Positions 63,740 to 64,000 of a stretch of DNA of 64,000 bases are shown here, in pieces. This stretch comes from Pseudomonas fluorescens (lineage in GTDB: Bacteria > Pseudomonadota > Gammaproteobacteria > Pseudomonadales > Pseudomonadaceae). How positions within the stretch are numbered: the first letter of the stretch is position 1; every line of letters starts with the position of its first letter. Location: the NCBI RefSeq assembly GCF_902498185.1, contig NZ_CABVIX010000010.1, forward strand, positions 62,001 to 126,000, written 5' to 3'. Made by a program: the position numbers and the translations under genes. The notes beneath the pieces are model-generated. The model worked only from the letters and a program-made list of their open reading frames with translations. It was not told the DNA's origin and ran no database searches.

Positions 63740-63784
63740 GGAGCGGATTCTGCCTAGGACGGGCGGTTTCGGCAAGTGCAGATT

Positions 63785-64000
63785 TTATCCGCGTGTTGCC
63801 TGGTAGATTTTGAAGCCCTGCGCTTCGACCCGCGTTTCACAGTTGCCCAATGCCTCTTCGATCAACGGTTTGTAACGCAGGAAACTGTTCGCCACAAGCC
63901 TGAGCTGACCGCCTTTTCGCAGATGTTCACGAGATTTTTTCAGTAAAGTCTCAGAAGTCTGATAGTGCGTGTGCACCCCGGTATGGAACGGCGGATTGCT
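63785..64000 (-). CDS. rsmC: RsmC-like rRNA methyltransferase, C-terminal part (runs out to the right)
   Basis: Only the last 71 residues are in the window: [41 protein letters not shown] and the end FKIYQATRG. The NPPFH motif marks an N2-guanine methyltransferase. The pattern fits RsmC (16S rRNA G1207) better than RlmG (23S G1835), but the two are close and the N-terminal half is missing. It is upstream of the manganese riboswitch on the same strand. Confidence 0.82.
   Translation of the reverse strand, partial: SNPPFHTGVHTHYQTSETLLKKSREHLRKGGQLRLVANSFLRYKPLIEEALGNCETRVEAQGFKIYQATRG

Overview
The window is chromosomal DNA of a pseudomonad, most likely the Pseudomonas putida group. Supporting signs are the high G+C, the runs proB-creA, hemA-prfA-prmC-moeB-murI, ispE-lolB and mqo, a Class II LitR-type regulator beside phrB, hemH-uraA-upp-hpt, and REP-like palindromes around TTCAGCCGCG. 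No phage, transposase, integrase or CRISPR array was seen. These identifications rest on protein motifs and gene order read by eye; no database search was run.

Layout. 1-5.6 kb: the proB end, creA, and the chromosomal condensin operon mksF-mksE-mksB on the minus strand. 5.7-7.7 kb: a cryptic HolD-like gene, rimI and a beta carbonic anhydrase. 7.7-10.7 kb: a small accessory patch. It holds a DUF6124/DUF3077 gene pair behind a strongly structured leader, a REP-like palindrome, a NYN-domain protein, and an M15 peptidase whose 3' end is duplicated 1.66 kb upstream. 10.7-20.6 kb: a LysR regulator divergent from a catabolic operon (hydratase, acyl-CoA dehydrogenase, MmgE/PrpD protein, CoA-transferase, CitE-like lyase) followed by a three-part TRAP transporter. 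This matches the itaconate-degradation locus of P. aeruginosa.

20.7-33 kb: tRNA-Met, an Fsr-type efflux pump, an alkylation-repair pair (AlkA-like glycosylase and Ada), a large MscS channel, and an uncharacterised MocR / NTF2-like / NCS1 permease / aldehyde dehydrogenase cluster with a divergent MFS gene. 33-45.5 kb: housekeeping (ychF, pth, rplY, prs, tRNA-Gln, ispE, lolB, a TPR lipoprotein, hemA, prfA, prmC, moeB, murI) and pagL.

45.5-52 kb: a probable light-response module. A DUF523/DUF1722 gene, a MerR/LitR-type regulator and phrB form one operon, and a renalase-like flavoprotein lies divergent from a TIGR01777 gene and hemH. Both promoters carry a direct repeat TGTACA-N12-TGTA(C/T)A, the pattern described for the P. 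putida LitR homologue PplR1. 52-64 kb: nucleobase salvage (uraA, upp, hpt), mqo, several small conserved proteins, a lipid acyltransferase, a SRAP-family protein lacking its usual histidine, an M48 lipoprotein protease, and a TMEM165/GDT1 manganese-exporter gene behind a yybP-ykoY riboswitch. The window ends inside an rsmC-like methyltransferase.
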